Shown here: one piece after another, positions 35,296-45,971 of the stretch
How positions within the stretch are numbered: the stretch's first letter is position 1
Layout of the letters: each line of letters opens with the position of its first letter
Assembly: GCF_030825785.1 (NCBI RefSeq)
Contig: NZ_JAPJPG010000001.1
Coordinates: 8,624 to 72,623, forward strand
Length of the DNA: 64,000 nucleotides
Reading direction: 5' to 3'
From: Anaerococcus sp.
GTDB lineage: Bacteria > Bacillota > Clostridia > Tissierellales > Peptoniphilaceae
The notes under the pieces: generated by a model
The model's database searches: none
What the model saw: only the letters and a program-made list of their open reading frames with translations
Told to the model about the DNA's origin: nothing
Position numbers and translations under genes: made by a program

Positions 35296-36747
35296 CTATA
35301 TATTTAAAAATTCTATTTCTTTATCATCTTCAGTAACTTTATAGGCCAGATTCTTAAGATCTATTCTTGCTTTAGCTACTGCACTTCCATCTTTATTCTT
35401 ACGAGTAATTATTATTATGTTTTCTCCCTCATTTTCGACTGATATCGAACCTTCTAGGTCAAAAGCTTCTGACCTATTTCTAAATTTAAAAAGCATTAGG
35501 AGGGCTTTCACTATAGGTCTTTCCACTTCCCTAGCTATCTCCTCATTGGAATAATAATGACGATTTATATTTCGCCCTTCTTTTGTTTCTTCAAGAAGCT
35601 TTAAGTCGTTTTTCCCCGCTAGAAATCCCACATAATAAACTTGAGGAATTCCAGGAGCAAATGCTTGAATAAGGCGAGCTATAAAGTATTTTTTATCATC
35701 ATCTCCAAGAGCTGAATAGTAAGTAGTATTGATCTGATATATATCGAGATTGTTATATTCTGCTGTTGAATATTTCCTATTAACATTGGCTCCAACCTTA
35801 TAAAGCTGGTCTGTAGTAAAGGCTATCTCATCATCGGTCATTATATCTTTTACATCAACCACACCAATACCATCGTGGGTATCTAGGGTGGTGAATTGTT
35901 TCATAGGGCTTTTTTCTAACCAATTTTTAAGTCTGTCTACCTTTCCAGAATAAAGGCTATATAAAGTTAGCATCGGCAAGGCAAAATCATATATAAAATA
36001 ATCATGACTTGCTATTTTAAACTGTATCTTGTAATGTTCGTGAATTTCAGGCAGTATTTCTACATTATTTTTAACTGCCATCTCTCTTATCTTATCTAGT
36101 AAACCCCATATTTTAGGTTCTACAAAAAAGTCATTTGTATCTAGCTTTTTGATAGCATAAGCAAAGGCATCAAGTCTTATGATGTCACAGCCCTTTTTAG
36201 AAAGATTATCTATATTTTTCTTTATAAAATCCATAGTGACTTCAGTTCTAACATCTAGGTCAATCTGCTCTTCTCCAAATGTATTCCAAAGATTTTCAAC
36301 AGATCCATCTTTAAATTTAATTTCTTGCTTGGGAGCCCTGTCTTTTCTTTTATAGATTAAATCTATATCGGCTTGGCTAGGACGATTTTCTGGCCAGAAC
36401 TTATCCCAATTTAGGAATAAATCTTTATATTCACTATCTTCATGCTTTTCCTGATAGTCCTTATAGTATTTTGACTTTCGAGAAATATGATTGATCATAA
36501 AATCAAACATAAGATAGTATCTTTCTCCTAAGGCCTTAATATCTTCCCAATCTCCAAACTTAGGATCTACCTCATCATAGTCGATTGGAGCAAAGCCCCT
36601 ATCCCCTGTCGATGGAAAAAATGGTAATATATGGACGCCCCCTACGGCATCCTTAAAATATTTTTCTAAATTTTCTTTTAAATCTTTTAAATCTTTGCCT
36701 AAACTATCTGAATAAGTAATAAGCATAGTTTTGTTTTGAATTCCCAT
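35296..36747 (-). CDS. gtfA: Sucrose phosphorylase
   Basis: The 483-residue GH13_18 enzyme converts sucrose and phosphate to glucose-1-phosphate and fructose. Family motifs: [30 protein letters not shown], nucleophile region [13 protein letters not shown], acid/base region [10 protein letters not shown] and [13 protein letters not shown]. It lies 33 bp downstream of msmG. Sucrose would arise after alpha-galactosidase removes galactose from raffinose, which gives the operon its logic. Confidence 0.94.
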   Translation of the reverse strand: MGIQNKTMLITYSDSLGKDLKDLKENLEKYFKDAVGGVHILPFFPSTGDRGFAPIDYDEVDPKFGDWEDIKALGERYYLMFDFMINHISRKSKYYKDYQEKHEDSEYKDLFLNWDKFWPENRPSQADIDLIYKRKDRAPKQEIKFKDGSVENLWNTFGEEQIDLDVRTEVTMDFIKKNIDNLSKKGCDIIRLDAFAYAIKKLDTNDFFVEPKIWGLLDKIREMAVKNNVEILPEIHEHYKIQFKIASHDYFIYDFALPMLTLYSLYSGKVDRLKNWLEKSPMKQFTTLDTHDGIGVVDVKDIMTDDEIAFTTDQLYKVGANVNRKYSTAEYNNLDIYQINTTYYSALGDDDKKYFIARLIQAFAPGIPQVYYVGFLAGKNDLKLLEETKEGRNINRHYYSNEEIAREVERPIVKALLMLFKFRNRSEAFDLEGSISVENEGENIIIITRKNKDGSAVAKARIDLKNLAYKVTEDDKEIEFLNI

Positions 36748-36780
36748 AAGTTTCTCCTATTTTCTCATAAGTAGATATGC

Positions 36781-37614
36781 CTATTTAACAGCACCCTTGC
36801 TCATTCCTGAAATAATATTCTTTTGGAATATTAGATAAACTATTGTTATTGTAATAATACCAACAACATAAGATGCAAAGCTTGGACCGTAGTCACTTAG
36901 ATACTGGCCTGTGTAGTTGTATTGGAAAAGAGGTAATGACCAAAGGTCTGATGACTTGTTAAGTATCAAAAGTGGTAGCATAAAGTCATTCCAAAACCAA
37001 AGGGCATTTATTATAAGGGCTGTAGCGTGCATTGGCTTTAGCATAGGAAATATAATTTTCCTATAAGTTGTAAATCTATCCGCTCCATCAATCTCAGCTG
37101 CCTCATCCAAGCTATCTGGCACACTTAGCTTGATATAGCCTACATAGAGGAACAAGGTTTGTGGGATTGAATAGGTTAGATATAGGATTACTAGGCCAAA
37201 GATATTTGCCATTCCAATACGACTCATCATAACTGTAATAGGAATCATAATGACTTGGAAGGGTACAAAAATCCCTAAAATTAGAAGGATATACATAATA
37301 TTAAATGCACGGGACTTTGACATATTTCTTGCTATTGAATAAGCAGCAGCTGGTATAAATATAGTTACTAGGACAACTGATGCTATTGTAATTATAGTTG
37401 AGTTTAAGAAATATTTTCCAATTCCATCTTCTATCAAGCGTCTAAAGTTATCCAAGGTAACTGGATTTGGAAAGCCAAAGAAGTTTTGCATTATATCCTT
37501 GGTCGTTTTAAAGGAACTGAAAATCGTAGCTAGTAGAGGAATCAATATTAGGAAAGATCCCACTATCAAGAGAACATACTTCCAGAATCTATTATTATTT
37601 TCTTCTATTTTCAT
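36781..37614 (-). CDS. msmG: Multiple-sugar ABC transporter permease MsmG
   Basis: The 277-residue MalG-type permease has six membrane segments. The coupling loop is DEAAEIDGADRFTTYRKIIFPMLKP, and the C-terminal residues ISGMSKGAVK are typical. The ATG at 37614, after aggaga and 11 bp downstream of the msmF stop, is used rather than the longer frame that would overlap msmF. Confidence 0.93.
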   Translation of the reverse strand: MKIEENNNRFWKYVLLIVGSFLILIPLLATIFSSFKTTKDIMQNFFGFPNPVTLDNFRRLIEDGIGKYFLNSTIITIASVVLVTIFIPAAAYSIARNMSKSRAFNIMYILLILGIFVPFQVIMIPITVMMSRIGMANIFGLVILYLTYSIPQTLFLYVGYIKLSVPDSLDEAAEIDGADRFTTYRKIIFPMLKPMHATALIINALWFWNDFMLPLLILNKSSDLWSLPLFQYNYTGQYLSDYGPSFASYVVGIITITIVYLIFQKNIISGMSKGAVK

Positions 37615-37624
37615 ATTTATCTCC

Positions 37625-38491
37625 TCATACTTCGTAACGTTTTGAAATCTTAATTTGGACAATAGAAACTATGGCTATAAGCAAAAATAGTATAAGGGCT
37701 ATGGCATTGGCGTAGCCGTATTGGTTGCTCTTAAAGGCGTAGTTATAAACTAAAAGTCCTATAGAGGTTGTGGAATTGCTAGGACCTCCTCCTGTAAGTG
37801 CAAAGATTTGATCAAAGGCTGTAAGCCCTGCCTTAAGGGCCATGATAAAGACCATAGATATGCTTGGCAAGAGGTAGGGTAGTTCTATGCTCCAAAATGT
37901 CTGTCTACTAGTTGCCCCATCAATAGCCGCCGCTTCTTTTATTTCTGTTGGAATTGTCTGTAGACCTGATAGGAAAATTATTATTGGCATAGCAACTCCC
38001 TGCCAGAGCATTACAAATATAGCAGCGAAGATAGAACCGTAAGTCGTTCCCAAAAGACTAGTCTTTAGAAATTCTATATTTAAGGATTCTCCTATGGCTG
38101 GAAGTCCGTAGTTAAAGATTTGTTTGAAAATCAAAGATACGGTTAGGCCTGATAGGACAGCTGGGAAGAAGAACCAGGCTCTAAAAAAAGTTTGTCCCTT
38201 GATTTTTGAATTTAGGGCTCTAGCTATTAATATACCAAATACTATTTCTCCAACTATAAGGCATACAGTAAGTATCAAGGTAAAGCCTAAAGCCTTAAAG
38301 AACTTCTCATCAGTCATAAGGATTGAATAGTTATTTATTCCTACGAAATCAAAGTTATAGGTTAGCCCTGTCCAGTTGGTAAAGCTGTAAAAAGCTCCCT
38401 GTAACATTGGAAAATAGAAAAATATGGCTTGTAATATCAAAGGTATGATTAAAAAGGTCCAACCCCAATGTTTATTTAAAAACTTTCTCAT
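37625..38491 (-). CDS. msmF: Multiple-sugar ABC transporter permease MsmF
   Basis: The 288-residue MalF-type permease has six helices. The EAA loop is KEAAAIDGATSRQTFWSIELPYLLPS. The segment ALTGGGPSNSTTSIGLLVYNYAFK is a sugar-permease signature. It lies 5 bp after msmE, in the operon order expected for msm. Confidence 0.93.
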   Translation of the reverse strand: MRKFLNKHWGWTFLIIPLILQAIFFYFPMLQGAFYSFTNWTGLTYNFDFVGINNYSILMTDEKFFKALGFTLILTVCLIVGEIVFGILIARALNSKIKGQTFFRAWFFFPAVLSGLTVSLIFKQIFNYGLPAIGESLNIEFLKTSLLGTTYGSIFAAIFVMLWQGVAMPIIIFLSGLQTIPTEIKEAAAIDGATSRQTFWSIELPYLLPSISMVFIMALKAGLTAFDQIFALTGGGPSNSTTSIGLLVYNYAFKSNQYGYANAIALILFLLIAIVSIVQIKISKRYEV

Positions 38492-38496
38492 GTTAT

Positions 38497-39768
38497 TTAC
38501 TCCTTTTTATTGCTAGCTTTCATCGGATTAAAGAAAGCATTGAGCTCCTTAGCTAATTGGGCCCTGTCTTGTGTTAGTAGATAATTAGTTGTAGCTTGGA
38601 AGAAGTCCTCTTCACTATTCCACTCTTGACCCAACCAAACATAGTGTCTGTCAGTAAAAGCAAGCTTATACAAAGGTGCAAGTGGCGAATCTTCATTCTC
38701 CTTTACTCCCTTTACAGCAACCGGTGACCCATCTACATCGTAGTACTTTTGCATAGCTTCCTTACTTGTCATGTATTCTAGAAAGCGGTCTGCTTCTTCA
38801 GGGTGTTTAGTATTTTCTGATATAGAAAGTGCCAAGTCTCCTGCTCCTACTGTAACTTCCTCTCTCTTATTTACTCCTGGGAAAGCAAAGGTAGCTACTT
38901 CAAATTCAGGGTTTTGTTGGCTAATTGCCGCAAGTACCCAAGATCCACCAGCAAGCATTAGGGATTTTTCTGTTGCGTAGGCAACCACAGAATCATTGTA
39001 TGAGGCCCCTTCCCAGTTTCTTTGAGCATTTCCCTTATCTGCTAGCAAGTCTAGGTACTCGCTGTCTTTTACTAGGATATCGTCCTTTTCATTAATTGAA
39101 TTTACCTCAGAATATCTTAGATAATCGTTTGCTTTCTCATCACTTCCTGTAATATTAATCAAGGAAAGTTGATGGTACCCATTCAGGGTCCAACCCTCAC
39201 TACCTGCTACGGCAAAAGGAACTTCTCCCTTAGCCTTAATATCTTCTACTAGCTTTTTGAATTCTTCCCAAGTTTCAGGAACCTTTAGTCCTAATTCATC
39301 GAATTTTGTCTTGTTGTAGTAGATACAATAGAAGTTAGCTGATAAAGGGACATTGTAAATTTTTCCATCTATGGCGTACTTTTTCTCATAATCATTTACT
39401 ATATTAGAAAGATAAGTCGCTTCGCTTAAATCTTTAAAGTAGCCCGCCTTGGCCCATTCCTTAAAGTCCATATTTTGTGGGTGTATATTAACGATATCTG
39501 GGCTATCGCCCGCAAGCATACGGGTTTTAAGCACTGTTCCGGCATCCGGTACGCTTGTCATGTTTACCTTTATGTCAGGATTTTCTTTTTCAAAATCTTT
39601 TACTATTTCCTCTAAGGTGTCGACCATTTCTTTTTTCTGGTTGAAAAATTCGATCACGACCCTACCGTCTGCGGACTTTTCTTCCTTATTAGAACAGGAA
39701 GTAAGATTTATGAGAACGATCAAAAAGAAGACCATCCTCCTTATAATAAATCTCTTATTTTTTTTCAT
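38497..39768 (-). CDS. msmE: Multiple-sugar-binding lipoprotein MsmE
   Basis: The 423-residue lipoprotein has a long hydrophobic signal ending in LTSC (Cys25). Its solute-binding domain is of the family-1 type (VVIEFFNQKKEMVDTLEEIVKDFEKENPDIKV; later AGGSWVLAAI and EADRFLEYMTSKEAMQKY). It captures raffinose/melibiose/isomalto-oligosaccharides for MsmFG. It lies 20 bp downstream of aga. Unlike other lipoproteins here it has almost no charged tether. Confidence 0.92.
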   Translation of the reverse strand: MKKNKRFIIRRMVFFLIVLINLTSCSNKEEKSADGRVVIEFFNQKKEMVDTLEEIVKDFEKENPDIKVNMTSVPDAGTVLKTRMLAGDSPDIVNIHPQNMDFKEWAKAGYFKDLSEATYLSNIVNDYEKKYAIDGKIYNVPLSANFYCIYYNKTKFDELGLKVPETWEEFKKLVEDIKAKGEVPFAVAGSEGWTLNGYHQLSLINITGSDEKANDYLRYSEVNSINEKDDILVKDSEYLDLLADKGNAQRNWEGASYNDSVVAYATEKSLMLAGGSWVLAAISQQNPEFEVATFAFPGVNKREEVTVGAGDLALSISENTKHPEEADRFLEYMTSKEAMQKYYDVDGSPVAVKGVKENEDSPLAPLYKLAFTDRHYVWLGQEWNSEEDFFQATTNYLLTQDRAQLAKELNAFFNPMKASNKKE

Positions 39769-39788
39769 TTCTTTCTCCTTTTAGAAAT

Positions 39789-41957
39789 TTAAGCTTCAAT
39801 TTTAGTAAAGTAATATTGTTTACTTAGGAAATCTCCCTCATCCATTGCTATAGTTAGACCAGCATACATAAGCTCTGCTCCTGAGTATACCTTATTTGTT
39901 CCATGCAAACGATATATGCTTTCTTCTTCAAGACCCTTTAGCTTAAGAGTAGTTTCAATCTCTTCTATAGTTGAAAGTTTCCTTACATAAGTCACTAGAA
40001 TCCTATCATCTTTTACAAATTCTACAGCAGCTTCATTACTCTCTCTGCTCGGATTAATTAACCTGTATTGTCTTCCAAATTGAATTATAGGGCGAATTTC
40101 TTTGTACAAGTTTACTTGCTCTTTTATCCCGTTTTTTTCTTCCTCGCTTAATTTGCTTAAATCTAGTTCATAACCAAAATTGCCCATCATAGCGACATGA
40201 CCTCTAGTTTTAAGAGGAGTTACTCGCTTCATCTGGTGATTAGGTGAGGCTGAAACATGGGCTCCCATACTTATAGTTGGATAAAGGAAGGTCGAACCAT
40301 ATTGGATTGGAAGCCTATTTATAGCATCTGTATTATCGCTTGCCCAAACTTGGGGGAAATATCTCATAACTCCAAGATCGTTTCTTCCACCACCTCCCGA
40401 GCATGACTCAAAGAGTACATCTGAATGTTTTTCTGTCAAGAACTTAACTAAATCATAAAATCCTAGCATATATTTATGGGCTTGCTCAATCGTTTCGAGA
40501 TAATCTTTACCATTTCCAATATTTGTAATATTTCTATTATAATCCCATTTTATATAATCGATATCATGATTTGATAGAAGATCATCTAGTATTTCTTTAA
40601 GATAAGCCACTACCTCTGGGTTCGCTAAATTAAGGACAAGTTGATTTCTTGAATAACTATGGTCTCTCTTAGGTGCTTGGATAGCCCAGTCTGGATGCTT
40701 TCTGTAAAGATTACTATCCACAGAAATCATTTCAGGCTCGACCCAAAGGCCAAATTTCATCCCCTTTTTGTGAACATCGCTTATAAGTTCACTAAGCTTA
40801 CAGCCGATCTTCTTTTCATTTACCTGCCAATCTCCCAGAGCCCTATTGTCATCAAAACGATTGCCAAACCAGCCATCATCGAGGACGAAAAGCTCAATTC
40901 CAAGCTTACTTGCTTCATCGGTTAAGCTAGCTATCTTATCCTTATCAAAGTCAAAGTATGTAGCCTCCCAGTTGTTAATTAGGATTGGTCTTTTCTCATA
41001 AGCAAAGTTTTTGGCCATGATATGGTTTTGTACAAAGCTTTGACTTTCCTGGCTTAGTTTTGTAAGACCCTTATCTGAATAAGTTAGTAAGGCTACTGGA
41101 GTATCGAAGCTCTCACCTGGTCTAAGCTTCCAAGCGAAATTATCATCAGCAATTCCAATCGAAACCCTGACTTCATTTAATTGGCTTTTCTCAACACTTG
41201 CTTGGAAATTGCCACTATACATTAGCTGAAGGGCCCAGACTTCACCATAATCTTCATTTGCCAGAGAGTCTGATAAGATTATAGCTGGAGTTTGAGAGTG
41301 GCCAGATGCCCCACGGTTTGAAGATACCGAAAACATTCCCTGATCTACCTTTCGGCGGCGGAGAGTTTTCTCTCTAGCGTAGGCTCCCTGTAAGCTTATT
41401 ATATCATAAGAAGAAGCAGGCATATCAAACATAGCAGATAAATCTCTGTGAATAACTACTTCTTGGTTTGACTTATTTACCAAGCTTGTAAAGGTAGATA
41501 TGGTTGGAGAATCCTCGTATGCTGTGTAGTAGATTTTTAGTTCAAGCTCACTAACTTCATCCTCCAAAACTAAAAGAAGAGTCTCAGCCCCATTTTTAGA
41601 GTGTGGATTTGGAAGTCCTTCTGCATCGACTTCATAATCTAGAATATGACTTTCTTTTATTTTAAATAGTGTAAGTTCATTGTTACCATGCTCAATTTTA
41701 ATCGATGGATGCCTAAAGTCCCCAAAGCCATGGACTCCAAAGGCTTGCCTTTGCGTATCGTAACTATAAGTCCTGTCATCGGGATTTTGTGTTGCTGAAA
41801 AAGCGTGGTCCTTTTCAAATACCCTATTCGAAAAATTATAATTCTTAATACTTTTTCCTAGGTGTTTAAGTAACAAATCTCCATCACGATTTTCTAAAAT
41901 CATCGACAGGCCCTTAGCATGCACGTAGTAGAGCCTATCTTTAATAATAATTCCCAT
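39789..41957 (-). CDS. aga: Alpha-galactosidase (GH36)
   Basis: The 722-residue enzyme removes terminal alpha-1,6-galactose from melibiose, raffinose and stachyose. It has an N-terminal beta-sandwich, the TIM barrel and a C-terminal beta domain. The nucleophile Asp lies in [11 protein letters not shown] and the acid/base region in [41 protein letters not shown] is the usual barrel strand. First gene of the operon, divergent from msmR. Confidence 0.95.
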   Translation of the reverse strand: MGIIIKDRLYYVHAKGLSMILENRDGDLLLKHLGKSIKNYNFSNRVFEKDHAFSATQNPDDRTYSYDTQRQAFGVHGFGDFRHPSIKIEHGNNELTLFKIKESHILDYEVDAEGLPNPHSKNGAETLLLVLEDEVSELELKIYYTAYEDSPTISTFTSLVNKSNQEVVIHRDLSAMFDMPASSYDIISLQGAYAREKTLRRRKVDQGMFSVSSNRGASGHSQTPAIILSDSLANEDYGEVWALQLMYSGNFQASVEKSQLNEVRVSIGIADDNFAWKLRPGESFDTPVALLTYSDKGLTKLSQESQSFVQNHIMAKNFAYEKRPILINNWEATYFDFDKDKIASLTDEASKLGIELFVLDDGWFGNRFDDNRALGDWQVNEKKIGCKLSELISDVHKKGMKFGLWVEPEMISVDSNLYRKHPDWAIQAPKRDHSYSRNQLVLNLANPEVVAYLKEILDDLLSNHDIDYIKWDYNRNITNIGNGKDYLETIEQAHKYMLGFYDLVKFLTEKHSDVLFESCSGGGGRNDLGVMRYFPQVWASDNTDAINRLPIQYGSTFLYPTISMGAHVSASPNHQMKRVTPLKTRGHVAMMGNFGYELDLSKLSEEEKNGIKEQVNLYKEIRPIIQFGRQYRLINPSRESNEAAVEFVKDDRILVTYVRKLSTIEEIETTLKLKGLEEESIYRLHGTNKVYSGAELMYAGLTIAMDEGDFLSKQYYFTKIEA

Positions 41958-41980
41958 AGATTCCTCCTCTATTTATATAA

Positions 41981-42009
41981 ATTATATAATATGAAAGCGA
42001 TTCCTTGAA
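41981..42009 (-). promoter_or_regulatory. aga promoter with embedded cre-like site
   Basis: TTCAAG (42009-42004), a 17-bp spacer and a perfect TATAAT (41986-41981) form the operon promoter. Inside the spacer, tgaaagcgattcct (41992-42005) matches the catabolite-response-element consensus TGWAANCGNTNWCA at all but the last two informative positions. CcpA binding there would block the promoter when glucose is available. Confidence 0.6.
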
Positions 42010-42058
42010 TGGACTTTTGTTGTTCCTATATGGTAAAATGTTACTATTGGAGAGTACT

Positions 42059-42880
42059 ATGGTTATTTATTCTGAATTTGATACACTTAGTATGGATGTA
42101 TCGGTTGATTTTGTGGGTTACGAAGACTGCAAATCTTTGCAAGATTTCGGCCCTGCCATAAGGGATAATTATGTCCTTCACTATATAAGTAGCGGGTCGG
42201 GCTATTTTCATTACAAGAAAGAAAAAATATTTTTGAAGAGGGGTGATTTGTTTTTATTAAAGGCAAATGAACTTACCTACTACCAGGCAGATAAGGACGA
42301 GCCTTGGTCTTATTATTGGATTGGTATAAACGGCAATAGGATTAAGGATTATCTGTCTTTATCTAGCATTCATGAATTTTCTTATATCAAATCATCTGAT
42401 ACTTGTGATACGAAAAAGCTAGGAAGCATAATAAAATCGATGGTCGAGCATTCTGAAAGTATAGACGACCATAACCTAAAGCTTCTTAAGCTTATTGGTC
42501 AAAGCTACGAAGTTTTATATGAGTTAATTAAGATTGCTCCACAAGCTAATAAAAAGCAAGTAAGCAGTCGCACACAAATATGCCTTGATTGTAGGCGTAT
42601 AATAGAAACCCAATATAACAAGGCCGATTTATCAATCCAGGATATTGCATCTCAGCTTAATGTCAATAGAAGCTATCTAACAAGGATCTTTAAGGAATAC
42701 ACATCTATGTCTCCCAAACAGTATCTACAAGAAATTAGGATGAAAAGAGCCTATCAGCTTCTAGAAAATACCAAGGAATCGGTAAAGGTAATTGCTTATT
42801 CGGTAGGCTTTAAGGATCCCTTATATTTTTCTAAGGCCTTTAAGGAATTCTATGACAAAAGTCCTAGCGATTATAGATAG
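42059..42880 (+). CDS. msmR: AraC-family regulator of the msm locus
   Basis: The 273-residue regulator has an N-terminal cupin-like sugar-sensing domain (HYISSGSGYFHYKKEKIFLKRGDLFLL) and a C-terminal double helix-turn-helix. The latter reads IQDIASQLNVNRSYLTRIFKEYTSMSPKQYLQEIRMKRAYQLL and IAYSVGFKDPLYFSKAFKEFYDKSPSDYR. MsmR activates aga-msmEFG-gtfA-msmK-dexB in streptococci. The ATG at 42059, preceded by ggagag, is chosen over an upstream TTG. It is divergent from aga. Confidence 0.9.
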   Translation: MVIYSEFDTLSMDVSVDFVGYEDCKSLQDFGPAIRDNYVLHYISSGSGYFHYKKEKIFLKRGDLFLLKANELTYYQADKDEPWSYYWIGINGNRIKDYLSLSSIHEFSYIKSSDTCDTKKLGSIIKSMVEHSESIDDHNLKLLKLIGQSYEVLYELIKIAPQANKKQVSSRTQICLDCRRIIETQYNKADLSIQDIASQLNVNRSYLTRIFKEYTSMSPKQYLQEIRMKRAYQLLENTKESVKVIAYSVGFKDPLYFSKAFKEFYDKSPSDYR

Positions 42881-42911
42881 GCCCTAATATTTTAAATTTA
42901 TATATCAACAT

Positions 42912-42951
42912 AAAAATAGCTAGACCAAGATTAACTTAGTCTAGCTGTTTT
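42912..42951. terminator. Bidirectional terminator between msmR and tag
   Basis: agctagac / gtctagct with T-rich ends on both strands. Confidence 0.85.
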
Positions 42952-43492
42952 AGTGTTTAAAGCAAGAAAGAGAGTGGCAATTTATTCTTCCTATGGCTTC
43001 TAGGAAGGAGTGAATTGTAACTGGTCCTACGAAGGAGAATGATTTATCTTTCATATCCTTTGATAGTTTATCGGAAAGTTTGCTTTTTGCTATTACTTCT
43101 CCTTCTTTTCTCCTATAGTCTATGGGCTCTTTGATGAAGTTTTCTAGATACCTATCAAAAGATCCGTATTCTTCTCTTACTTTTATGAAGGCCTTGGCGT
43201 TTTTTACCAAGGCTATTAACTTTTTCTTGTTTCGGATTATTTTATCATTTGCCATGAGCTCTTCGATTTTTTGATCATCATAGGAGGCTATTTTTCTATA
43301 ATTAAAGCCGTCGAAGGCCTCTCTCATGGCCTCTCTTTTCTTTAGGATTATTTCAAAGCTAATACCTGCCTGCATAAATTCCAAGACAAGGATCTCGAAG
43401 ATATAATCATCATCGTGGCTTATATTTCCGTATTCCTCATCGTGATATCTTTCAAGGAGATCACCTTTGGCCCATTCGCATCTTTTTTTCAT
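42950..43492 (-). CDS. tag: DNA-3-methyladenine glycosylase I
   Basis: The 180-residue base-excision enzyme removes 3-methyladenine from alkylated DNA. The start RCEWAKGDLLERYHDEEYG, the LEFMQAGISFEIILKKR segment and SFVGPVTIHSFLEAIGRINCH near the end match Tag. Zinc ligands appear as Cys4, His17 and the C-terminal His/Cys of NCHSLSCFKH. It is the last gene of the HAD-walJ-ttcA-uppP-tag operon. Confidence 0.93.
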   Translation of the reverse strand: MKKRCEWAKGDLLERYHDEEYGNISHDDDYIFEILVLEFMQAGISFEIILKKREAMREAFDGFNYRKIASYDDQKIEELMANDKIIRNKKKLIALVKNAKAFIKVREEYGSFDRYLENFIKEPIDYRRKEGEVIAKSKLSDKLSKDMKDKSFSFVGPVTIHSFLEAIGRINCHSLSCFKH

Positions 43493-44374
43493 CTAAAAGA
43501 ATAAAAAGTAAATAAATACTACGATAGCTAGTATTATTCTATAGATTCCAAATGGAATAAAGTCATTGTTTCTGATGTAAGCCATGAATTTCTTTATAAC
43601 AAAATATGCTACAAGAAAGCTTAGGACCATGCCCAAAAGGATTAGGAGCCATTGGTAGGCACTAAATCCTCCGAAGTTCTTAATTACTTTAAGTAAAGTT
43701 GCCCCAAGCATAGTAGGAATGGCTAGAAAAAATGAGAATTCTGCTGCAGCAGATCTTGATATTCCTAGGATCATGGCTCCCATAATTGTTGCAGCTGACC
43801 TACTTGTTCCTGGAATCATGGCAAGAGTTTGGAAGAATCCTATAGCAAGCACGGTCTTATAGGAAACCATAGCTATATTATCGTGCCTAAAGCCCTTGTT
43901 TCCTTTATTTCTTTTTTCTACAAAGATTATTATTAGACCCCATACTAGTAGCATAGTTGCAACAACCATTGGATTAAATAGGTGCTCATCTATGAAATCA
44001 TCAAAGAGTAGGCCTAAGATCATGGCTGGAAGGATTCCTACTATAACTCTTTTCCAAAGCTCTATTGTCTTCTTGTCTGGATGGGTTAGTCTAAAGTAGA
44101 ATCTGGATTGACCATTTAGCTTATCGTAGTTTCTAGGAAAGTATCTTTCTGTCTTTTCCCTATCCCAAGGGTTGAGCCTTTTAAAGTAAATCACTACGAC
44201 AGATAGGATTGCCCCTAGTTGGATGATTATATTGAAGGCGTTGGAAAATCCTTCTGGTTCGAGCTTTACAAATTGATTTACTAAGATCAAATGCCCAGTC
44301 GATGATACTGGCAAGAATTCCGTAACTCCTTCTACTATAGAAAGGATTAGGACTTTTATAAAATCTATTATCAT
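43493..44374 (-). CDS. uppP: Undecaprenyl-diphosphatase UppP (BacA)
   Basis: The 293-residue membrane phosphatase recycles undecaprenyl diphosphate for peptidoglycan synthesis and gives bacitracin resistance. It has the signature EGVTEFLPVSSTGHLIL near the N-terminus and PGTSRSAATIMGAMILGISRSAAAEFSFFLAIP in the second half, both at the active site. It overlaps ttcA by 4 bp and ends one base before tag. Confidence 0.95.
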   Translation of the reverse strand: MIIDFIKVLILSIVEGVTEFLPVSSTGHLILVNQFVKLEPEGFSNAFNIIIQLGAILSVVVIYFKRLNPWDREKTERYFPRNYDKLNGQSRFYFRLTHPDKKTIELWKRVIVGILPAMILGLLFDDFIDEHLFNPMVVATMLLVWGLIIIFVEKRNKGNKGFRHDNIAMVSYKTVLAIGFFQTLAMIPGTSRSAATIMGAMILGISRSAAAEFSFFLAIPTMLGATLLKVIKNFGGFSAYQWLLILLGMVLSFLVAYFVIKKFMAYIRNNDFIPFGIYRIILAIVVFIYFLFF

Positions 44375-45180
44375 TCAAATTCCTCCAAAAACGAGTGTTT
44401 TTCTCCCTTTATTTGATAGCCTAGGACCATATCGCAATTGACATTTTCTGCTGATCTTAGGATTGACTTTTCTACATCTGGGTTGTCTTTTTTAAGTTCT
44501 GCTATTAATTCTTTTATTTTCTTTCTAGTGTAAGATTCGCTAGATTTGGTGACTGTGCAGGCACAATTTAGGGCAGATAGAGATACGTAATCCCTCCATC
44601 TTTTGATATCATCCTCGTGAAGATAATAAAGAGGCCTAATTAGCTCCATATCCTCAAAGTTTTGGGCAATAAGCTTAGGCTTCATAGTCTTGAAGTTTCC
44701 TGCATAGAGGACATTCATCATGGTTGTCTCGATTACATCATTCATATGATGGCCCAGGGCTACTTTATTGCATCCTAACTCCTTTGCCTTGGCATAGAGA
44801 AATCCCCTTCTCATCCTAGCACACATATAGCAAGGGTAGTCTCCCTTGGTTATGGTCTCGGCTACTTCGAAAACTTCCGAATCATAAATTGTAGCATCTA
44901 TATTAAGATAGGCCAGGTTTTTTTCTAGTAAGTCTCTATTTTCCTTATCGTAGCCTGGATCCATAGAGATATATTCTACATCAAACTTTACCCTAGAGTG
45001 CTTATGTAATTCTTCGATAAGCTTTGCAAGAATCAAGGAATCCTTGCCGCCAGATATGGCAACAGCGACCTTGTCTCCTTCATTTATCAAGGAAAACTCC
45101 TTGACCGCCTTGATAAAAGGCGACCAGATTTCCTTCCTGTATTTTTTTATAAGTGATCTTTTAATTTCTACTAATTCCAT
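44371..45180 (-). CDS. TtcA-family tRNA thiolation enzyme
   Basis: The 269-residue PP-loop ATPase has SGGKDS near residue 43 and the cluster/catalytic CxxC in YPCYMCARMRRGF, plus GHHMNDVIETTMMNVL. These define TtcA-like proteins, which thiolate cytidine-32 of tRNA using a [4Fe-4S] cluster. A third candidate ligand is the CAC in LNCACTVTK. The start and end overlap walJ and uppP, so it is firmly in the operon. Confidence 0.85.
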   Translation of the reverse strand: MELVEIKRSLIKKYRKEIWSPFIKAVKEFSLINEGDKVAVAISGGKDSLILAKLIEELHKHSRVKFDVEYISMDPGYDKENRDLLEKNLAYLNIDATIYDSEVFEVAETITKGDYPCYMCARMRRGFLYAKAKELGCNKVALGHHMNDVIETTMMNVLYAGNFKTMKPKLIAQNFEDMELIRPLYYLHEDDIKRWRDYVSLSALNCACTVTKSSESYTRKKIKELIAELKKDNPDVEKSILRSAENVNCDMVLGYQIKGEKHSFLEEFE

Positions 45181-45971
45181 TATAACTCCACTATTTTTGA
45201 AGGTATGTATCTTTCACAAACCTCCAAGCTTATATCTTTTTCTGTATCAAGTCCCAAACTTGTAAGATAATTATCTACTGTAAGTCTTGAAAGCTCTGGG
45301 GTGTTGTTGGTATCTGATAGGTGGGATAGAAAAACTGTCTCATTCTTACCAACTAGGGCATCTGCTAGAGCCTCCGCCGACTGGTCATTTGACAAATGTC
45401 CCATATTCCCCATAACTCTAAGCTTAAGATTATGTGGATATGGCCCAAGCTTTAGGGCTTCTAGGTCGTGATTTGCTTCCATATAATATATATCAGATCC
45501 CTTGATCTCGTAGGCAATTTTCTCATCTATTATTCCTGTATCAGAAATAAGGCTTATCTTTTTATTTCCCAGATAGATAACATATCCAACAGGTTCCATA
45601 GCATCATGATGGATGGATATTGGGAGGATATCCATTGACTTAAAGTTTATGAACTGATTTGTCTTAAATATTTTTATATTCTCTTCCTTTAATCTCTTAG
45701 CCTTTTTAGAAAAACCCTTCCAGGTTCCCTCGTTGGCATAGATTGGAATATCAAATCTTCTCGATAGAACTCCTGCTCCTTGGATGTGGTCGTTGTGCTC
45801 GTGAGTGAGAAATATCCCATCGAGATCCTTTGCTTTCTCCCCTATTTGGCCTAGGAGATTTTCTATTTTTCTTCCGGAAAATCCCGCATCGATTAGTATG
45901 CGAGAACCCTTGTATTCGAGAAAGCTTACATTGCCTGATGATCCAGAAGATAAGGTTACAAATCTAGACAT
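45180..45971 (-). CDS. WalJ/YycJ-type metallo-beta-lactamase fold hydrolase
   Basis: The 263-residue MBL-fold protein has the metal motif THEHNDHIQG, downstream ligands in GNMGHLSNDQSAE and HLSDTNNTPELS, and an N-terminal LSSGSSGNVSFLEYKGSRILIDAG as in YycJ/WalJ. Such proteins are 5'-exonuclease-like and linked to replication/division coordination. Here it is not next to walRK but in an operon with a HAD phosphatase, whose gene overlaps its start. Confidence 0.85.
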   Translation of the reverse strand: MSRFVTLSSGSSGNVSFLEYKGSRILIDAGFSGRKIENLLGQIGEKAKDLDGIFLTHEHNDHIQGAGVLSRRFDIPIYANEGTWKGFSKKAKRLKEENIKIFKTNQFINFKSMDILPISIHHDAMEPVGYVIYLGNKKISLISDTGIIDEKIAYEIKGSDIYYMEANHDLEALKLGPYPHNLKLRVMGNMGHLSNDQSAEALADALVGKNETVFLSHLSDTNNTPELSRLTVDNYLTSLGLDTEKDISLEVCERYIPSKIVEL

